NCBI RefSeq assembly: GCF_014649875.1
Contig: NZ_BMTW01000002.1
Coordinates: forward strand, 434,001 to 498,000
Source: Streptomyces rubiginosohelvolus
GTDB taxonomy: Bacteria > Actinomycetota > Actinomycetes > Streptomycetales > Streptomycetaceae
DNA: 64,000 nucleotides
Direction of reading: 5' to 3'
The notes beneath the pieces are model-generated. The model made no database searches, was not told the DNA's origin, and was given only the letters and a program-made list of their open reading frames with translations. The position numbers and the translations under genes are program-made. Every line of letters starts with the position of its first letter. Within the stretch, counting starts at the first letter, position 1. Shown here in pieces: positions 43,962-53,454 of this stretch.

Positions 43962-46088
43962 TCAGGCGTCGATGCGCGAGCGGTCCAGGGTGGCGGCGGA
44001 GCTGGTGATGAACTCCTTGCGGGGCGCGACCTCGTTGCCCATCAGCAGGTCGAAGACCTGCTCGGAGGATTCCAGGTCGCCGATGTTGATGCGCCGCAGC
44101 GTGCGGTGGCGCGGGTCCATCGTCGTCTCGGCCAGCTGGTCGGCGTCCATCTCGCCGAGCCCCTTGTAGCGCTGGATCGATTCCTTGATCCGCACGTTCT
44201 TGCGCTGGAACTCCAGGAGGGTCTGGCGCAGTTCGTTGTCGGAGTAGGTGTAGACGTACTTGTCCTGGCCCTTCTTGGGCTGGACCAGCTCGATCCGGTG
44301 CAGCGGGGGCACCGCGGCGAAGACCCGTCCCGCCTCGACCATCGGGCGCATGTAGCGCTGGAAGAGGGTGAGCAGCAGGGTGCGGATGTGGGAGCCGTCG
44401 ACATCGGCGTCGGTCATCATGATGACCTTGCCGTAGCGGGCGGCGTCGATGTCGAAGGTCCGCCCGGAACCGGCTCCTATGACCTGGATGATCGCGCCGC
44501 ACTCGGCGTTCTTCAGCATGTCGGAGACGGACGACTTCTGGACGTTGAGGATCTTGCCGCGGATCGGCAGCAGCGCCTGGAACTCGCTGTTCCGGGCCAG
44601 CTTCGCGGTGCCGAGCGCCGAGTCACCCTCGACGATGAACAGCTCGCTGCGGTCGACGTCGTCGCTGCGGCAGTCGGCGAGCTTGGCGGGCAGCGAGGAG
44701 GACTCCAGCGCGGTCTTGCGGCGCTGGGCGTCCTTGTGCTGCCGGGCCGCGATCCGGGTGCGGGCGGCGGCCACGGCCTTCTCCAGCACCGCCCGGGCCT
44801 GCGCCTTGGCGTCCCGCTTCGTCGAGGTCAGGAACGCCTTGAGCTCCTTGGCGACCACGCCCGCGACGATCCGGTTGGCCGCCGAGGTGCCGAGCACCTC
44901 CTTGGTCTGCCCCTCGAACTGCGGCTCCGCGAGCCGTACGGTCACGACGGCGGTGAGGCCTTCGAGGGCGTCGTCCTTGACGATGTCGTCCTCGGCGACC
45001 CGCAGCATCTTGGCGGAGCGCAGCGCCTCGTTCACCGTCTTGGTCAGCGAGCGCTCGAACCCGCTGACATGGGTGCCGCCCTTGGGGGTGGCGATGATGT
45101 TCACGAACGACCGTACGGTCGTGTCGTAGCCGGTGCCCCAGCGCAGGGCGATGTCGACGGCGAGCTCACGGGTGACCTCGGTGGCGGTCATGTGGCCGCG
45201 GTCGTCGAGGACCGGGACGGTCTCCTTGAAGGTGCCCGTGCCGCTGAGGCGCTGGACGTCGCAGACGGCCTTGTCCTGGGCCAGGTACTCGCAGAACTCG
45301 CTGATGCCGCCGTCGAAGCGGAACGTCTCCTCCGTCTTGCCCTCGCCATCGATGCCCCGCTCGTCGCGGACGATGATCGTGAGGCCGGGGACGAGGAAGG
45401 CGGTCTGGCGGGCCCGCTGGTGGAGCGTCTCCAGGTTGAGCTTGGCGTCCTTGAGGAAGATCTGCCGGTCCGCCCAGTACCGCACCCGGGTACCGGTACG
45501 GGTCTTGGGGACGCGCTTGCCCTTGCGCAGGCCGTTGGCCGGATCGAACGGGCTGTCCGGCCCCTGCTCGGTGAACATGCCGGGGACGCCGCGCCGGAAG
45601 CTGATGGAGTGGGTCGCGCTGCTGCGGTCGACCTCGACGTCCAGGCGGGAGGAGAGGGCGTTGACCACGGAGGCGCCGACGCCGTGGAGACCGCCCGAGG
45701 CGGCGTAGGAGCCGCCGCCGAACTTGCCTCCGGCGTGCAGCTTGGTCATGACGACCTCGACGCCGGAGAGGCCCGTCTTGGGCTCGACGTCGACGGGGAT
45801 GCCACGGCCGTTGTCCCGGACCTCGACGGAGGCGTCGTCGTGGAGGATGACCTCGATCTGGTCGCAGTAGCCGCCGAGGGCCTCGTCGACGGAGTTGTCG
45901 ATGATCTCCCAGAGGCAGTGCATCAGGCCACGGCTGTCGGTGGACCCGATGTACATGCCGGGGCGCTTGCGGACCGCCTCGAGGCCTTCGAGGACGAGAA
46001 GGTGCCGCGCGGTGTAGTTGGAGCTGTCCCGGTCGCCTCCTGCTGCGGCCAGCATCGCGGTGGACGGCACGGACGTTTCGGCGGTCAC
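43962..46088 (-). CDS. parE: Topoisomerase IV subunit B (GyrB-like, ParE/ParY)
   Basis: A 708-residue ATPase subunit that works with the ParC/ParX-type protein to relax and decatenate DNA. GHKL ATPase motifs are EIIDNSVDEALGG, VEVRDNGRGIPVD and GGLHGVGASVVNALS. The TOPRIM metal site is FIVEGDSALG plus MMTDADVDGSHIRTL, and RYKGLGEMDADQL closes the domain. The GTG at 46088 follows GAGGAG; a longer upstream reading is not supported. It is separate from parC by about 10 kb. Confidence 0.93.
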   Translation of the reverse strand: MTAETSVPSTAMLAAAGGDRDSSNYTARHLLVLEGLEAVRKRPGMYIGSTDSRGLMHCLWEIIDNSVDEALGGYCDQIEVILHDDASVEVRDNGRGIPVDVEPKTGLSGVEVVMTKLHAGGKFGGGSYAASGGLHGVGASVVNALSSRLDVEVDRSSATHSISFRRGVPGMFTEQGPDSPFDPANGLRKGKRVPKTRTGTRVRYWADRQIFLKDAKLNLETLHQRARQTAFLVPGLTIIVRDERGIDGEGKTEETFRFDGGISEFCEYLAQDKAVCDVQRLSGTGTFKETVPVLDDRGHMTATEVTRELAVDIALRWGTGYDTTVRSFVNIIATPKGGTHVSGFERSLTKTVNEALRSAKMLRVAEDDIVKDDALEGLTAVVTVRLAEPQFEGQTKEVLGTSAANRIVAGVVAKELKAFLTSTKRDAKAQARAVLEKAVAAARTRIAARQHKDAQRRKTALESSSLPAKLADCRSDDVDRSELFIVEGDSALGTAKLARNSEFQALLPIRGKILNVQKSSVSDMLKNAECGAIIQVIGAGSGRTFDIDAARYGKVIMMTDADVDGSHIRTLLLTLFQRYMRPMVEAGRVFAAVPPLHRIELVQPKKGQDKYVYTYSDNELRQTLLEFQRKNVRIKESIQRYKGLGEMDADQLAETTMDPRHRTLRRINIGDLESSEQVFDLLMGNEVAPRKEFITSSAATLDRSRIDA

Positions 46089-46535
46089 GCGGTTCGCTCC
46101 TCGCTGAATTTCATCTGGGGCCCCCGTGGGTATCGGGCTGGGCGTCGGTTGCCGCTGAGAGCCTACAGAGGCCTGGTAGAGCGGTTGTAACGCCACCCTC
46201 GGGGAATCCTCATGCTAGTCGAGCCTCATCCGGGCTCGCATGGATGTTCGATCATTCGTTGGAGTGACGTGCACATCACGTTCCCTTCGACGCATGAACC
46301 ATTTAGGCTCCGGGCACGTCCTCATGAACAAACCGGCAAGCCGGCCGGCGGGACCCACCCCCAAGACAAGCAATGCGAAACCGTAGCGCTCCGCATACGG
46401 CACATTCGCCGCCAACCGGCAACAGACAGCCACACCGAGAAGAAGTTTCGAAGAAAAGCCACGAGCGGGAACGTTTTCGGCCTGGTTGGATGTTGACCCT
46501 GGTACGACAGCTCGTCGAGCTAGAGAAGAGGCGAC
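46089..46535. other. Noncoding divergent region between parE and the zinc-ribbon gene
   Basis: 447 bp without a supported ORF. Base composition is lower in GC than average, notably at 46230-46330 and 46370-46500. Promoters for both flanking genes should be here. Visible structures are short inverted repeats only (GAGCC/GGGCTC around 46219-46236, AGCTCG-T-CGAGCT at 46509-46521, just before the ribosome site of the + strand gene). Confidence 0.5.
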
Positions 46536-46769
46536 GTGACTACTGTTCTGACCCCCGCGAGCCCGCTGACCGCAGCAGACCGCTGTGACCGTTGCGGCGC
46601 CCAGGCATATCTGCGCGTCGTCCTGATCAGCGGCGGTGAACTGCTCTTCTGCGCCCACCACGGGCGCAAGTTCGAGCCGGAACTCAAGAAGATCGCCGCG
46701 GAAATACAGGATGAGACGGATCGGCTCACCGCCGTACAGACGGCTGCTGCCGACGAGGACCAACACTGA
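46536..46769 (+). CDS. Small zinc-ribbon-type protein (DUF7455-like)
   Basis: 77 residues: CDRC (Cys17, Cys20), a hydrophobic strand pair (AYLRVVLISGGELLFC), Cys39 and adjacent His41/His42, then a charged helix (FEPELKKIAAEIQDETDRL). The pattern suggests one zinc site. Conserved next to parE/hrdB in Streptomyces as I recall; the function is unknown. The GTG at 46536 gives a compact family-length protein. A strong terminator follows. Confidence 0.85.
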   Translation: MTTVLTPASPLTAADRCDRCGAQAYLRVVLISGGELLFCAHHGRKFEPELKKIAAEIQDETDRLTAVQTAAADEDQH

Positions 46770-46814
46770 CACCTCGCATCCACGACGAGCCAGGGGCTGG
46801 TCCAGGACCGGCCG

Positions 46815-46848
46815 ACGGGCGGCTCCCCCACCGGGGGGAGCCGCCCGT
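46815..46848. terminator. Bidirectional terminator
   Basis: A perfect 15-bp stem (46815-46829 with 46834-46848) and ACCG loop between the convergent zinc-ribbon and protease genes. Confidence 0.88.
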
Positions 46849-46898
46849 TCTCGTGGCCGGTCACCGGGCCATACGGCTCCGAGACGGCCCGGAGCCGC

Positions 46899-47729
46899 TC
46901 AGATGCGGCCTGCGGCCCATTCCAGCGCGGCGGAGCCCCGGGTGTACACCCCGGGGCTGCCCGGACGCCCGCAGCCGCTGCCCCAGGACACCAGGCCGAT
47001 GAGCCGCCCACGGGCCACCAGCGGCCCGCCGCTGTCGCCCTGGCACGCGTCCCGGCCCCCCGCGGGCTCGCCCGCACAGAGCATCGCCGAAGCCTTGTAC
47101 GTACCCTCCCGGCCGCCCGGGTAGGCCCGGGCGCAGTCACCGTCCGGCAGGACCTGGACCCGGGCGGAGCGCAGCACGGAGGCGTAGGTGCCGCTGCCCG
47201 TCGTATCGCCCCAGCCGTAGACGTCCGCGGCGGTCCCGGCCCGGTAGGCGGCGTCCCCGCTCCGGGCCATCGGAATGGTCGCGCCCTTCGGCAGGGCGCG
47301 GGACAGGGTCAGCACCGCGAGGTCGCCCGCGTTGGAGACCGGGTCGTAGGCCGGGTTCACCCAGATGCGCCGGACCGGGATCTCCCGGCCGCCGGAATCG
47401 CTCAGCCGCTCCCGGCCGGCGATGACGAGGAGGTCCTTCACCCGCTTCGCCGGTCCGCCGAGCGCCTCGTCACTCAGACAGTGGGCGGCCGTCAGGATCT
47501 TCGTGGGCGCCACGGCCACACCGCCGCAGAACTGCCCGGAGCGCGCGCCTCCGAACCGGTCCCGGCTCGACAGCGCCACGACCCAGGGGCTGTCCGCCAC
47601 GGGGGCGGGCTGTCCGCCGACGATGATGCTCTCCGCGACCGCCTCGGAGGGCGCGGCGAGCGGCAGCACGGCCGCGGCGGCGGTCAGGGCGAGCGCCCCG
47701 GTCAGGGCACGGACGACGGGACGGGGCAT
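46899..47729 (-). CDS. Secreted trypsin-like serine protease (S1 family)
   Basis: 276 residues. A signal peptide covers about residues 1-33 (RALTGALALTAAAAVLPLAAPSEAVA), and the mature enzyme probably begins at IIVGG (residue 35), so there is a very short or no propeptide. The catalytic triad is His83 (TAAHC), Asp136 (NAGDLAVLTL) and Ser233 (GDSGGP), with paired cysteines in FCGG/AAHC and CAG/CQG. An Asp six residues before the catalytic Ser (GGRDACQGDSGG) indicates trypsin-like Arg/Lys specificity. The ATG at 47729 follows AGGAG. Confidence 0.93.
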   Translation of the reverse strand: MPRPVVRALTGALALTAAAAVLPLAAPSEAVAESIIVGGQPAPVADSPWVVALSSRDRFGGARSGQFCGGVAVAPTKILTAAHCLSDEALGGPAKRVKDLLVIAGRERLSDSGGREIPVRRIWVNPAYDPVSNAGDLAVLTLSRALPKGATIPMARSGDAAYRAGTAADVYGWGDTTGSGTYASVLRSARVQVLPDGDCARAYPGGREGTYKASAMLCAGEPAGGRDACQGDSGGPLVARGRLIGLVSWGSGCGRPGSPGVYTRGSAALEWAAGRI

Positions 47730-47808
47730 GGAGGCTCCTGACACTGAGACGACAAACCGTTTCACCCAGCGTGATCCAGGCAGTCCGTGTCCGGCCCCGG
47801 AGACACGC

Positions 47809-47849
47809 CGGAGGGCCCGGATCCCCTGGGGGGTTCCGGGCCCTCGGCC
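47809..47849. terminator. Terminator after hrdB
   Basis: An 11-bp stem (47812-47822 with 47836-47846) with further CCCC/GGGG pairing inside the loop, 47 bp beyond the hrdB stop on the minus strand. Confidence 0.8.
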
Positions 47850-47895
47850 GGTGAATCTTCGGCGTTCCGCCCTTCGGCGAGCCGCCTTCCGCGCT

Positions 47896-49443
47896 CTAGT
47901 CCAGGTAGTCGCGGAGGACCTGGGAACGCGACGGGTGCCGGAGCTTCGACATCGTCTTCGACTCGATCTGACGGATGCGCTCACGCGTCACGCCGTAGAC
48001 CTTGCCGATCTCGTCGAGCGTCTTCGGCTGACCGTCGGTGAGGCCGAAGCGCATCGAGACCACGCCGGCCTCACGCTCGGAGAGCGTGTCGAGCACCGAG
48101 TGGAGCTGCTCCTGGAGGAGCGTGAAGCTCACCGCGTCGGCCGGGACGACCGCCTCGGAGTCCTCGATCAGGTCACCGAACTCGCTGTCGCCGTCCTCGC
48201 CGAGCGGGGTGTGCAGCGAGATCGGCTCGCGGCCGTACTTCTGGACCTCGATGACCTTCTCGGGAGTCATGTCGAGTTCCTTGGCCAGCTCCTCCGGGGT
48301 GGGCTCGCGGCCCAGGTCCTGGAGCATCTGGCGCTGCACACGCGCGAGCTTGTTGATGACCTCGACCATGTGCACCGGGATACGGATGGTGCGGGCCTGG
48401 TCGGCCATCGCGCGGGTGATCGCCTGACGGATCCACCAGGTGGCGTACGTGGAGAACTTGTAGCCCTTGGTGTAGTCGAACTTCTCGACCGCGCGGATCA
48501 GACCGAGGTTGCCCTCCTGGATCAGGTCCAGGAAGAGCATGCCGCGGCCGGTGTAGCGCTTGGCCAGGGAGACCACCAGACGGAGGTTGGCCTCCAGAAG
48601 GTGGTTCTTGGCCCGGCGGCCGTCCTCGGCGATGATCTCCAGCTCGCGCTTGAGCTTCGGGGCGAGCTTGTCGGCGTTCGCCAGCTTGTCCTCGGCGAAG
48701 AGACCGGCCTCGATGCGCTTGGCGAGCTCGACCTCCTGCTCGGCGTTGAGGAGGGGAACCTTGCCGATCTGCTTCAGGTAGTCCTTGACCGGGTCGGCGG
48801 TGGCGCCGGCGACGGCGACCTGCTGGGCAGGTGCGTCGTCCTCGTCGTCGTCGGAGAGGACGAAGCCCTTGTTCTCGCCCTCGCCCTCCTCTTCCTCGCC
48901 CTTGCCGACCTTGACCTCCTCGACCGGCTCATCGCCGTCGAGGAGTTCGTCGTCCTGCTTGCCGGACTTCTTGGCGGCGGTCTTCTTGGCCGCCGTCTTC
49001 TTCACGGCTGTCTTCTTCGCGGCGGTCTTCTTGGCCGCCGCCTTCTTCGCCGGAGCGGCCACGACGGCGTCGTCGGCCACCGCGTCCGCACTCTCGGCCG
49101 CCGGGGCGGAGGTGGCCGCGACGGTCCTGGTCACGGTGGTCTTCGCCGCGACGGTCTTGGTGGCGGTGCGCTTGACCGGGCTCTTCGCTGCGACGCTCTT
49201 GCGGGCGCGCTTCGGCGACTCCGCGGCACTGACCATCAGCGTCACACCCTCTTCCTCGAGGATCTGGTTGAGGCTGCGCAGAACGTTCTTCCACTGGGTT
49301 GGCGGAATCTGGTCAGCCTCGAAGGCCCGACGCACGTCATCGCCGGCGATCTGCCCATCAGCCTTTCCCCGCTCGATGAGCGCCATCACAGATTCGGACT
49401 CGGCGATCTCCGGCGGGAGCGTACGGGATGTGCTGGCCGACAC
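47896..49443 (-). CDS. hrdB: Principal RNA polymerase sigma factor HrdB
   Basis: The essential housekeeping sigma factor, 515 residues. Region 1.1 is replaced by an actinobacterial extension with a Lys/Ala repeat tract (about 130-165, [10 protein letters not shown] units) and an acidic stretch. Then come regions 1.2-2.4 ([71 protein letters not shown]), region 3, and region 4 ([12 protein letters not shown]...[22 protein letters not shown]). The GTG at 49443 gives the known N-terminus [15 protein letters not shown] and has GAGAGG upstream. Confidence 0.98.
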   Translation of the reverse strand: MSASTSRTLPPEIAESESVMALIERGKADGQIAGDDVRRAFEADQIPPTQWKNVLRSLNQILEEEGVTLMVSAAESPKRARKSVAAKSPVKRTATKTVAAKTTVTRTVAATSAPAAESADAVADDAVVAAPAKKAAAKKTAAKKTAVKKTAAKKTAAKKSGKQDDELLDGDEPVEEVKVGKGEEEEGEGENKGFVLSDDDEDDAPAQQVAVAGATADPVKDYLKQIGKVPLLNAEQEVELAKRIEAGLFAEDKLANADKLAPKLKRELEIIAEDGRRAKNHLLEANLRLVVSLAKRYTGRGMLFLDLIQEGNLGLIRAVEKFDYTKGYKFSTYATWWIRQAITRAMADQARTIRIPVHMVEVINKLARVQRQMLQDLGREPTPEELAKELDMTPEKVIEVQKYGREPISLHTPLGEDGDSEFGDLIEDSEAVVPADAVSFTLLQEQLHSVLDTLSEREAGVVSMRFGLTDGQPKTLDEIGKVYGVTRERIRQIESKTMSKLRHPSRSQVLRDYLD

Positions 49444-49768
49444 GAACAACCTCTCGGAACGATGGAAACGGCTTCCGGCCCTGCCCTGGAGGGGGCTGGA
49501 ACCGACGACCGCCGACTGGGAATGTCGTCGACGGCGCGGGCTTGGCCTCAGAACTGAAACAGCGCGCCCCAGGGCTGCTGTATTCCTTCCGCTGCGCTCA
49601 CCTCTTAAGTCATCGCGCTGCTTCGAGGAGTGTTACGGCCAATCCGCGTGGCCCGAGTCACACCCCATTTGCGGCGTACGGGACCAAAGGTTGCATCCCC
49701 TTCCATTGTGCCGCCGAACCTGTGCGGCCCGGCGGCATCGGGCCCGCGGTCCCGTCACCCCGGCCGGT
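49444..49768. other. Noncoding region with the hrdB promoter(s)
   Basis: 325 bp between the whiH stop and hrdB start, with no ORF. The hrdB promoters must lie here on the minus strand. A GGAAT element occurs at 49586-49582, but no GTT at the spacing expected for a SigR promoter, and I could not assign a clean HrdB-type promoter. No terminator hairpin for whiH is obvious. Confidence 0.5.
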
Positions 49769-50656
49769 TCAGTGCTCGCGCGGCGCGGGAACCACTCGTT
49801 CGACGTCGGGATGGACGACGAGCAGTTGACGCATGGCGGTCTCGGCGGCCCCGGCGTCGCCCGATGCCAGGGCGTCGGCGATGCGCGCATGGTGAGCGAG
49901 GGAGGTCTCGCCGGGACGGTCACAGCCGGTGACGGGACCGCCGGAGACATGGAGGGCGGCCGAGACGATGCCGGAAAGGTGCTCGAGCATCCGGTTGCCC
50001 GCGGCCTGGATGAGCAGCGCGTGGAACTCGGCATCGGCGCGGGAGAAGGTGATCGCGTCCCCCTGGCCCGTGGCGTGCCCCATGATCTCGACCATGTCGG
50101 CGAGCCGCTGCTGAATGTCGTCCCGGCCGTGCCCGGCCGCGAGGCGGGCCGCGAGCGGCTCGATGGTCCAGCGGAGCTCGGCCAGCTCACGACGCTGGTC
50201 GTCCCGCTGGGGGCCGAAGGCACGCCATTCGATGATGTCGGGATCCAGCAGGTTCCAGTCGCTGACCGGGCGGACCCGCGTCCCCACGTTGGGACGGGCG
50301 CTGACCAGCCCCTTGGCTTCGAGGACGCGCAGGGATTCACGGACGACGGTGCGGGAGACCTCGAATCGCTGGCCGATCTCCTCGGGTACGAGGGGGCGGT
50401 CCGCGCCGAGGTCACCGGAAACGATCATCTGGCCCAGCTGCTGGACGAGTTGGCCGTGGAGACCGCGCCCCCGGCTGGCCGAGCCCCGTCGGCTCGCCCG
50501 TCCCAGCTCGGAATCGGCGCCGCCCCAGGCCCGGGTCGCGGCACGCTCGCCGGCCGGCGCCTCCGGATAGGGATAGCGGTCGAGTTCGCCCGAGCCGGCC
50601 AGGCCGGAATCGGCGGTGCGGGCGGCGGTCATCATGGTGTGCGCAAGGGTACTCAC
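49769..50656 (-). CDS. whiH: WhiH sporulation regulator (GntR family)
   Basis: WhiH controls septation in aerial hyphae and is expressed from a SigWhiG promoter in S. coelicolor. 295 residues: a disordered N-terminus (MSTLAHTMMTAARTADS), a GntR winged helix (GLHGQLVQQLGQMIVSGDLGADRPLVPEEIGQRFEVSRTVVRESLRVLEAKGLV), and an FCD ligand domain (LRWTIEPLAARLAAGH, ADAEFHALLIQAAGNRML, HHARIADALASGDAGAAETAM). Its position directly upstream of hrdB matches S. coelicolor. The GTG at 50656 reproduces the start reported for the family. Confidence 0.93.
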   Translation of the reverse strand: MSTLAHTMMTAARTADSGLAGSGELDRYPYPEAPAGERAATRAWGGADSELGRASRRGSASRGRGLHGQLVQQLGQMIVSGDLGADRPLVPEEIGQRFEVSRTVVRESLRVLEAKGLVSARPNVGTRVRPVSDWNLLDPDIIEWRAFGPQRDDQRRELAELRWTIEPLAARLAAGHGRDDIQQRLADMVEIMGHATGQGDAITFSRADAEFHALLIQAAGNRMLEHLSGIVSAALHVSGGPVTGCDRPGETSLAHHARIADALASGDAGAAETAMRQLLVVHPDVERVVPAPREH

Positions 50657-50719
50657 GCATCCTTTGTCGGCGCGGCTCGCTCACCCCTTGAGGTCTTTGG
50701 TGAAAAGCACACGAAAGGG

Positions 50720-50744
50720 TGATCGGCGCCCGCTCCGCAATTGA
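50720..50744 (-). promoter_or_regulatory. Candidate SigWhiG-type promoter of whiH
   Basis: On the minus strand GCCGATCA (50727-50720) matches 7 of 8 bases of the SigWhiG/FliA -10 element GCCGATAA. TCAA (50744-50741) lies 13 bp upstream, slightly closer than the usual 14-16. The element is about 64 bp before the whiH start, as expected for this SigWhiG-dependent gene. Confidence 0.5.
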
Positions 50745-50816
50745 CGCCATATCCGCACAAACCAGTCATTTTTCAGGGAGTTGCGGACCCCTCTCCCCGG
50801 CGCGGGGCGGCGGCGA

Positions 50817-52550
50817 TCACCAACGCGCCTTTCCTCGAAGGCTGGTGAACAGATACGCGCAGATCAGGGCCGACAACGACAGGGTGAGCGCGGTCCCGAC
50901 GGGCTGCGCAACCACCCGCGCGACGGCGAGGATCCAGTGGTCCGCCTCCTGCGGCAGCTGCCACCCGGCCAGTTCACGCAGCCGGCCCGGGAGTCCGGCA
51001 ACCGAACGCGCGGACGGCACCGCGAAGATCTTCTGCACCAGCGGAACGACGAGCACCGGTACGGCCAGCACCGCGGCGATACCCGCACCGGCCACCCGGA
51101 AGACACCGGCGGCCAGCAGCCCCGCCCAGGCGCAGCCGACCGTCAGACCGGTCCAACTCGCTCCCAGCGCGAAGGCGTTCGAAGGGATCTCGATCAAGTC
51201 CGGTCCGTACACGAGCCGGAGACTTTGCGCTCCGCCCACCACGGTGAGGGCCGCGAGCAGCAGGGCGAAGCCCGCGGTCACGGTGAGCTTGGCCAGCAGC
51301 AGCCCGAGTCTCCGGGGCACGGTGCCACGAGCGGCGGCGAGCGCGGGATAGCGGAACTCGTCCCCGAAGGACAGCGCCCCGAGCAGGCCCGCGCCGAGCG
51401 CGGCGGGAGGCAGCGGCAGCAGAGCGGGCCAGGCGGCGAGCACGCGGGGAAGGGCGGTGCCGTCGGTACGGGCGAGCAGGACGGACATCGCAGCCGACAC
51501 GACCAGAACGGCCGCCATGATCATGGTCGTTTTCCGGACGCCGAGGGAGCGTCGCAGTTCGTACCGGAGGGGGCGCAGCGGGCCGCGCGCGGGGCGCACC
51601 CGGATCGGGGGCGGCAGCTCGGACAGGGCGGCGGCCGCGTCGTCCCGCTCCGCTCCCCCGGGCGCCGGGTCGGCGGGTCCGGTGTCTCCGATCTCGTCGG
51701 CGAGCCGGTGCACGGGGACGCCGTGCCGGTAGGCGGTGTCGCCGATCTCCGCGCAGGTGCTGCCGTACACCGTCAGCCGGCCGCTCGCCTCCTCGACCAC
51801 CTCGACGGAGCGCTGCGCCGCCCGGGCCTCCCGGCTGACCACGGCCGCCAGCCGGGCCGCGTGCGGGGTGCGGACGGCGACGCGGGCCCGGAGCCGGGTG
51901 CGGGCGAAGTCGGCGACGTCCTGGTCGGCGACGAGGCACCCGCCGCCGATGGTGACGACGCGATCGGCGGTGCGGGCCGCCTCCTTGGGGTCGCCGGTGG
52001 TGTAGAGGACCGTGCCGCCCTGGGCCGCGTGCGCGCGCAGCAGCCCGTACAGCCAGCTGTTCTCCCGTGGGGACAGCCCGTCCGCCGGTTCGTCCAGGAT
52101 CAGGGTGTGCGGGTCTCCCAGCAGCGCGGAGGCGAGGCCGAGGCGGCGGTCCATCCCCACCGAGAGGGTCCCCAGGCGCTGGTCCCCGAGCCCGGCGAGA
52201 CCGACGACCTCCAGCACCTCGTCGGCCCGGGTGGCGGGCACGCCCGCGGCCGCGCAGAGCATCCGGAGCTGGCCCCGGGCGGTCCGGGAGGGATGGCCCG
52301 GTACGTCGCCGAGCAGCACGCCCACTTCCCGCGCCGGGTGGGCGATGCGGTGCAGCGGCCGCCCCCGGAAGTAGGCGACGCCCCGCCCGGCGTCCAGTTC
52401 GAGCATCAGCCGCAGGGCCGTGGTCCTGCCCGAGCCGGGGGCGCCCAGCAGGGCCGTGACCCGGCCGGGAGGAGCTTCGAAGGTCAGATCGTTCACGGCG
52501 GGCGGAGCGTCGCGACGGGGGGTGCTGGTGAGTCCGATGGCCTGAAGCAT
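50817..52550 (-). CDS. ABC transporter with fused ATPase and membrane domain
   Basis: 577 residues. Residues 1-230 are an ATPase: Walker A GAPGSGRTTALRLM (Arg instead of Lys in the usual GKT, i.e. GSGRTT), signature LSVGMDRRLGLASAL, Walker B LILDEPADGLSP. A linker with regulatory character follows, then from about 330 a membrane domain of about six helices (MIMAAVLVVSAAMSVLLA to LTLSLSALICAYLF). Ends fused like this resemble ABC-2-type exporters. The substrate is unknown. The ATG at 52550 has GAGAGAAG upstream. Confidence 0.85.
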   Translation of the reverse strand: MLQAIGLTSTPRRDAPPAVNDLTFEAPPGRVTALLGAPGSGRTTALRLMLELDAGRGVAYFRGRPLHRIAHPAREVGVLLGDVPGHPSRTARGQLRMLCAAAGVPATRADEVLEVVGLAGLGDQRLGTLSVGMDRRLGLASALLGDPHTLILDEPADGLSPRENSWLYGLLRAHAAQGGTVLYTTGDPKEAARTADRVVTIGGGCLVADQDVADFARTRLRARVAVRTPHAARLAAVVSREARAAQRSVEVVEEASGRLTVYGSTCAEIGDTAYRHGVPVHRLADEIGDTGPADPAPGGAERDDAAAALSELPPPIRVRPARGPLRPLRYELRRSLGVRKTTMIMAAVLVVSAAMSVLLARTDGTALPRVLAAWPALLPLPPAALGAGLLGALSFGDEFRYPALAAARGTVPRRLGLLLAKLTVTAGFALLLAALTVVGGAQSLRLVYGPDLIEIPSNAFALGASWTGLTVGCAWAGLLAAGVFRVAGAGIAAVLAVPVLVVPLVQKIFAVPSARSVAGLPGRLRELAGWQLPQEADHWILAVARVVAQPVGTALTLSLSALICAYLFTSLRGKARW

Positions 52551-52695
52551 CGCTTCTCTCGCGTCTCTCGCGGACGGTGAGACCGCTCGGCGGCAAGGGG
52601 GTACCGCAGCAACATAACGCGACATTTCAGACTTTTGGCGCAGGGGCGGTTCGACGGGCGCTCCGCGGGACCGGCGCGGGGGAACGTCCGAGGGC

Positions 52696-53454
52696 TCAGA
52701 CCTCGGGGCGCAGCATCGGCGGGTTGAGCACCGTGGCCGCCCCGGCCCGGAAGAGCTGCGCGGGCCGTCCGCCCTGGCGTGTGGTCGTCCCGCCGGACGG
52801 CACCAGGAATCCCGGCGTCCCGGTGACCTTGCGGTGGAAGTTACGGGGGTCGAGGACCACACCCCACACGGCTTCGTAAACGCGGCGCAGCTCGCCGACC
52901 GTGAACTCGGGCGGGCAGAACGCCGTGGCCAGCGAGGAGTATTCGATCTTGGAACGGGCCCGCTCCACCCCGTCGGCCAGGATCCGCGCGTGATCGAAGG
53001 CCAGCGGCGCCGCCTGCTCGCCCTCCCGCCCGGTGCCGGGGTGCAGCAGATCCTCGACCGGCGCCCAGCGCGCGCTGTTGGCGTCGCCGCCGGCCCGGGG
53101 CGCGGGCAGGTCCGGTGCGAGGGCGAGGTGGGCCACGCTGACCACCCGCATCCGGGGGTCGCGCGCCGGATCGCCGTAGGTGGCCAGCTGCTCCAGATGT
53201 GCGCCGTTGCCCACGGCCGGTTTCGCCGGATCGTGCGCGCAGAGGCCTGTTTCCTCGACGAGTTCGCGCGCTGCCGCGGAGCCCAGGTCCTCGTCCAGCC
53301 TGACGAAACCGCCGGGCAGCGCCCATCGGCCCTGGAACGGGGTCTCTCCGCGACGGACGACCAGCGCGCAGAGCGCGTGACGGCGCACGGTGAGCACGAC
53401 CAGGTCGACGGTGACTGCGAAGGGCGGGAAGGTCGACGGGTCGTAGGGCGGCAT
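52696..53454 (-). CDS. Nudix-domain protein, possibly an NrtR-type regulator
   Basis: 252 residues. An intact Nudix box (GGFVRLDEDLGSAAARELVEETGL) sits in the N-terminal half. The C-terminal 90 residues (LAFDHARILADGVERARSKIEYSSLATAFCPPEFTVGELRRVYEAVWG) match the winged-helix region seen in NrtR-like proteins, which sense ADP-ribose and repress NAD genes, and in related ADP-ribose pyrophosphatases. The Nudix box keeps REL-EE, so hydrolysis is possible. An imperfect inverted repeat lies just upstream of the start. The targets are unknown. Confidence 0.87.
   Translation of the reverse strand: MPPYDPSTFPPFAVTVDLVVLTVRRHALCALVVRRGETPFQGRWALPGGFVRLDEDLGSAAARELVEETGLCAHDPAKPAVGNGAHLEQLATYGDPARDPRMRVVSVAHLALAPDLPAPRAGGDANSARWAPVEDLLHPGTGREGEQAAPLAFDHARILADGVERARSKIEYSSLATAFCPPEFTVGELRRVYEAVWGVVLDPRNFHRKVTGTPGFLVPSGGTTTRQGGRPAQLFRAGAATVLNPPMLRPEV

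Noticed and set aside
49558-49586. Possible SigR promoter for hrdB (GGAAT with GTT)
   Set aside because: The spacing is 21 bp instead of about 18, and at 18 bp the sequence is GCT, so the match is not convincing.
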